Below, in pieces: positions 6,667-9,434 of a DNA stretch of 9,434 nucleotides; the stretch's first letter is position 1, and each line of letters opens with the position of its first letter. A program made the position numbers and the translations under genes. The notes beneath the pieces were generated by a model. It made no database searches and was not told the DNA's origin. It was given only the letters and a program-made list of their open reading frames with translations. The DNA is taken from NCBI GenBank assembly GCA_021161135.1, contig JAGHBD010000049.1, positions 1 through 9,434 of the forward strand, given 5' to 3'. Source of the DNA: Thermoplasmata archaeon (GTDB lineage Archaea > Thermoplasmatota > E2 > UBA202 > JdFR-43).

Positions 6667-7065
6667 TTCTGCTTTCCTGAATTTGTAGCCATAATATATT
6701 GCTCCTCTTTTACCATCTTCCTGTATTCTCCTGAAACATGCCTCAACCTTCATTCCAATGTGTATTTCATCTAGCTTGCAATCAACAATCTGGCCAGTGA
6801 GATAGCAACCTTCCTCCATTTTTATGAGAGCTATGGCATAAGGAGCTTTCCCTTCAAATTCTGGGGGAGGAGTATAAATGATGGTATAGCTTTCGACAGT
6901 GCCTTTCCCGCTTAATTTATAATCCTGCATTTTACCTATCGATTTTCTCCTGCATTTAGGACATATGGTGCGTGGCGGGAAATATACTTTGCCGCATATC
7001 TCACATTTTTTACCTATAAGATTATATCTTGCAGGAATTTCCCTCCAGTATCTTGCAACTCCCAT
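6661..7065 (-). CDS. DUF35 OB-fold, zinc-ribbon protein of the thiolase/HMG-CoA synthase complex
   Basis: 134 residues. The N-terminal part has a rubredoxin-like zinc ribbon, C21-X2-C24 and C35-X2-C38, followed by a DUF35 OB fold from about residue 48 (GKGTVESYTIIYTPPPEFEGKAPYAIALI). In the complex characterised from Methanothermococcus thermolithotrophicus such a protein bridges thiolase and HMG-CoA synthase and helps form the shared CoA-binding channel. The same role is inferred here from gene order. The ATG follows the thiolase stop with no gap, and an SD (GGAGG) sits eight bases upstream within the thiolase end. It is the third gene of the operon. Confidence 0.93.
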   Translation of the reverse strand: MGVARYWREIPARYNLIGKKCEICGKVYFPPRTICPKCRRKSIGKMQDYKLSGKGTVESYTIIYTPPPEFEGKAPYAIALIKMEEGCYLTGQIVDCKLDEIHIGMKVEACFRRIQEDGKRGAIYYGYKFRKAES

Positions 7066-8232
7066 TTAAATCGCCTCCAGAATATGGACTACAGCTGTTC
7101 CGCCTGAGCCGCCGACATTGTGAGTTAAACCTATCGTTGCTCCTTTAACTTGCCTTTTATCAGCCTCGCCCCTCAACTGCATAACAATTTCATTTATCTG
7201 GGCTACCCCCGTGGCTCCAACTGGATGACCTTTCGCCTTTAATCCGCCAGAAGTATTCACGGGTATCTGCCCATCCAAAGCTGTAAGGCCTTCTTCTGTA
7301 GCCTTTCCCCCCTTGCCTTTTTCAACAAAACCCAAATCTTCTATGGCGATTATTTCTGCAATGGTGAAGCAATCATGAACTTCCGCAACATCAATATCGC
7401 TTGGCTTTACACCCGCCATTTCATATGCTTTTTTAGCAGCATGAACAGCCGCTGGCAAGGAATCGAATCTGCTCCTTGAATGGAATGAAAGAGTATCGCA
7501 TGCCTGCACAGATGCCTTTATCTTTATGATTTTATCTGTATATTTTCTGGCAATATCAACTGGTGCTAAGATTGCGGCTGCTGCGCCATCCGTAATAGGG
7601 CTGCAATCTAGCAAATGTAAAGGCTCAGCGACGATAGGTGAGTTAAGAACATCTTCGACGCTTATTTCTCTTCTGAACTGTGCTTTTGGATTCAAGCTTC
7701 CATTGTGATGATTTTTCACTGCCACCATTGCAAGCTGTTCTTGGGTTGTGCCATGGTGATGCATATGGTAGCGAGCCATCAAAGCGTAAAGGCCAGGGAA
7801 TGTTGCACCAAAAAATGATTCCCATTCCCTATCTGCTGCTGATGCAAGTATATTCGTTGCCTCCCCTCCAACAACGTCTGTCATTTTCTCTGCTCCTCCA
7901 ACAACAACAATATCATACATTCCACTTGCCACCGCAATATATCCCTGATGCATAGCAACGCCACCAGAAGCACATGCTGCCTCAACACGTGTAGCTGGAA
8001 TGTGAAGATCCTCCAATCCTGCAACTTCTAAAGCTAAGCTACCAACATGCTCCTGTCCTATAAATCGCCCTGTGGACATCCCGCCTATGTACATTGCATC
8101 TATATCCTCGCCTTCTATACCTGCATCAAGAATAGCTTTTACGCCTGCCTCCGCCACCAGTTCACGGAATGACTTTTGCCATAACTCGCCAAACTCGGTC
8201 ATTCCTATTCCTATAACTGCTACTTCTCTCAT
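7066..8232 (-). CDS. Acetyl-CoA C-acetyltransferase (archaeal acetoacetyl-CoA thiolase)
   Basis: 388 residues, SCP-x-like archaeal thiolase. It condenses two acetyl-CoA to acetoacetyl-CoA, the first step of the mevalonate route to isoprenoid lipids. The nucleophilic cysteine is C87 in [12 protein letters not shown] at 286-289 and GHPVGATG at 335-342 (H336) are the other active-site blocks. The C-terminal block is HNVGGSGG where classical bacterial thiolases carry a second catalytic cysteine, as is usual for this archaeal group. The reaction is uphill in the condensing direction, and the known complex with HMG-CoA synthase is thought to pull it forward. Start and upstream stop overlap as ATGA (8229-8232), and a strong SD (AGGAGG) lies eight bases before the ATG, so translation is coupled to HMG-CoA synthase. 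Confidence 0.94.
   Translation of the reverse strand: MREVAVIGIGMTEFGELWQKSFRELVAEAGVKAILDAGIEGEDIDAMYIGGMSTGRFIGQEHVGSLALEVAGLEDLHIPATRVEAACASGGVAMHQGYIAVASGMYDIVVVGGAEKMTDVVGGEATNILASAADREWESFFGATFPGLYALMARYHMHHHGTTQEQLAMVAVKNHHNGSLNPKAQFRREISVEDVLNSPIVAEPLHLLDCSPITDGAAAAILAPVDIARKYTDKIIKIKASVQACDTLSFHSRSRFDSLPAAVHAAKKAYEMAGVKPSDIDVAEVHDCFTIAEIIAIEDLGFVEKGKGGKATEEGLTALDGQIPVNTSGGLKAKGHPVGATGVAQINEIVMQLRGEADKRQVKGATIGLTHNVGGSGGTAVVHILEAI
7074..7078 (-). promoter_or_regulatory. Shine-Dalgarno site of the DUF35 gene
   Basis: GGAGG (continuing CGAT) lies eight bases before ATG 7065, inside the last thiolase codons. It settles the DUF35 start. Confidence 0.75.
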
Positions 8233-9254
8233 TCAAACTCCCTCCTAAATTTCATATATGTGGCATAATCCACATACTCCTTTTCCTCTATCATCTGCCT
8301 TATACCTTGCCTTGGATATGATTCGATGGCATCCGTTACTGTAATATCGAAAGCATCTGAGCCTGCTCCAGAGCCATATGATACCATCAATATACGCTGC
8401 CCTGGCTTTGCAATATCGAGTACTGCCGCCAACCCCAGCATTGCAGAGCCGGAGTATGTATTTCCTATAATGGGGCATAGCAACCCATGCTCGATCTGTT
8501 TTTTCTCAAAACCCAACTTTCTAGCTATTCTTATTGGAAATTTTCCATTAGGTTGATGAAAAATTGCATAATCATAATCACTTGGCCTGCTGCCAACCCT
8601 CTCCATGAGCATTTTGGCTGCTGTGCCTACATGGCGGAAATATGCTGGCTCCCCTGTAAAACGCTCACCATGTCCCGGATAAGGCTGTCCCTCTCTCCGC
8701 CAGAAATCAGGTGTGTCTGTTGTGAATGAAACTGTTTCATTTATCTCGGCTATTCCTTCCTTTCCTATAATATACGCAGCCCCTCCAGCAGCAGCCGTAT
8801 ATTCCAATGCATCTCCCGGTGCCGCTTGCGCCACGTCAGCGCCAATAGCCATGCCATATTTTATCATTTTTGACTCTACAAGCGCTATACAATTCTGCAT
8901 ACCCGCCGTGCCAGCCTTACAGGCAAATTCGTAGTCAGCTGCTGTAAGTTCTGGAGTTGCTCCTATTGCCTCCGCAACAATGGTTGCAGTTGGCTTGACA
9001 GCATATGGATGGCTCTCTGAGCCGACATAAATCGCTCCTATCTCCTCTGGATTTATTTTTGCTGCTTTAACCGCTCTTCTTGCTGCCTCAACAGAAATAG
9101 TGGCTGTATCTTCATCTATGCCCGGCACAGATTTTTCGAAAACATTCAAGCCAGAGGAAATCGATTTTGCCTGCCTGCCCCATATTCCTGCTATCTCCTC
9201 AACTTTTATCCTATATCGGGGCACATATGCCCCATATCCAACTATTGCCGCCAT
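8229..9254 (-). CDS. Hydroxymethylglutaryl-CoA synthase, archaeal type
   Basis: 341 residues, FabH-like thiolase-fold enzyme (functional equivalent of mvaS). It condenses acetyl-CoA with acetoacetyl-CoA to HMG-CoA, the substrate of HMG-CoA reductase. E80 in GSES, C112 in EFACKAGT and H233 in [10 protein letters not shown] match the catalytic Glu, Cys and His. [17 protein letters not shown] (264-280) and [11 protein letters not shown] (292-302) complete the active-site and CoA-binding blocks. The length is normal for archaeal members. The N-terminus ([16 protein letters not shown]) is typical, which supports ATG 9254. It has no SD, and a strong TATA box about 31 bases upstream implies a very short leader. 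It is the first gene of the operon with thiolase and DUF35. Confidence 0.95.
   Translation of the reverse strand: MAAIVGYGAYVPRYRIKVEEIAGIWGRQAKSISSGLNVFEKSVPGIDEDTATISVEAARRAVKAAKINPEEIGAIYVGSESHPYAVKPTATIVAEAIGATPELTAADYEFACKAGTAGMQNCIALVESKMIKYGMAIGADVAQAAPGDALEYTAAAGGAAYIIGKEGIAEINETVSFTTDTPDFWRREGQPYPGHGERFTGEPAYFRHVGTAAKMLMERVGSRPSDYDYAIFHQPNGKFPIRIARKLGFEKKQIEHGLLCPIIGNTYSGSAMLGLAAVLDIAKPGQRILMVSYGSGAGSDAFDITVTDAIESYPRQGIRQMIEEKEYVDYATYMKFRREFE
8241..8246 (-). promoter_or_regulatory. Shine-Dalgarno site of the thiolase gene
   Basis: AGGAGG lies eight bases before ATG 8232, inside the end of the HMG-CoA synthase gene. Confidence 0.8.
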
Positions 9255-9280
9255 GATATCGCAGAAAGATGTTAAGGAGC

Positions 9281-9290
9281 TATATAAAAA
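9281..9290 (-). promoter_or_regulatory. Promoter of the mevalonate-entry operon
   Basis: The minus strand reads TTTTTATATA, centred 31 bases before ATG 9254. Transcription would begin about five bases before the ATG. Confidence 0.6.
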
Positions 9291-9299
9291 TGTCGTTTT

Positions 9300-9344
9300 A
9301 GGAGTTTGAGACCATCAACTTAAGAATAATTTTATAAAACTCCT
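9300..9344. repeat. 8-base inverted repeat in the divergent intergenic region
   Basis: AGGAGTTT (9300-9307) and its exact complement AAACTCCT (9337-9344) are separated by 29 bases. The right arm overlaps the edge of the rightward gene's TATA box. It could be an operator, but arms this short can arise by chance. Confidence 0.25.
9330..9339 (+). promoter_or_regulatory. TATA box of the rightmost gene
   Basis: TTTTATAAAA, a perfect palindrome, is centred about 25 bases before ATG 9359, the spacing for leaderless initiation. Confidence 0.55.
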
Positions 9345-9358
9345 CCTTTAATTTTTCC

Positions 9359-9434
9359 ATGAACGAGGGGATGGGAATAATTGAAAGGATAATGGAATGG
9401 ATCGTGAAAAATAGAATTTTTGTTAGAGAAAGAA
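9359..9434 (+). CDS. N-terminus of an unidentified protein, cut by the window edge
   Basis: Twenty-five codons are visible, reading MNEGMGIIERIMEWIVKNR then IFVRER. The well-placed TATA box supports the start; there is no SD. An amphipathic N-terminal helix ending in a basic cluster resembles the lead-in to the first membrane helix of RND/MMPL exporters, but too little is visible to name it. Confidence 0.5.
   Translation, partial: MNEGMGIIERIMEWIVKNRIFVRER

Noticed and set aside
7705..7711. C-box-like GTGATGA on the plus strand inside the thiolase gene
   Set aside because: No CTGA at a usable distance; it lies within conserved thiolase coding sequence.

Overview
The window looks like archaeal chromosome, probably Euryarchaeota. 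Archaeal markers are a ThiD-ThiN fusion, an archaeal HMG-CoA synthase / thiolase / DUF35 cluster, a bifunctional phosphoglucose/phosphomannose isomerase, a short TalC-type transaldolase, a DUF996 membrane protein, TATA boxes about 23-31 bases before the first ATG of most transcription units, and a box C/D guide RNA. The isomerase plus TalC-type transaldolase, with leaderless genes, hints at Thermoplasmata or a relative. That placement is inference.

Layout. 1-2520 (minus): a thiamine operon, thiC followed by thiDN, overlapping by 8 bases; thiDN runs off the left edge. 2613-3184 (plus): a DUF996 membrane protein, divergent from thiC, whose conserved N-terminus lies in a different frame from its body, so one base appears missing in a G run. 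3168-4031 (minus): a transaldolase of 287 residues with a large internal insertion, tail-overlapping the DUF996 gene. 4083-5048 (plus): phosphoglucose/phosphomannose isomerase, divergent from the transaldolase across only 51 bases. 5016-5079 (minus): an apparent box C/D sRNA gene with its own TATA box and oligo-U end, antisense to the last codons of the isomerase gene. 5305-6666 (plus): a DASS/SLC13-type membrane transporter. 6661-9254 (minus): the mevalonate-entry operon HMG-CoA synthase, acetoacetyl-CoA thiolase, DUF35 protein. 9359-9434 (plus): the first 25 codons of a further gene.

Function. ThiC makes HMP-phosphate and the ThiD part phosphorylates it to HMP-diphosphate; the ThiN part joins it to thiazole phosphate to give thiamine phosphate. 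Transaldolase and the isomerase serve sugar-phosphate interconversion. The thiolase condenses two acetyl-CoA, HMG-CoA synthase adds a third, and the DUF35 protein is the known scaffold of that enzyme pair; the product feeds isoprenoid lipid synthesis.

The observation most worth following is the C/D sRNA. All four boxes match consensus with 11, 11 and 12-base spacers. By the fifth-nucleotide rule its D guide points to C34, the wobble base, of tRNA-Leu(CAA). The isomerase's serine-rich tail is translated from the complement of this RNA. There is no gene-free stretch over 300 bases; the longest (5049-5304) holds most of the sRNA, its promoter, a U-rich tract and the transporter promoter.
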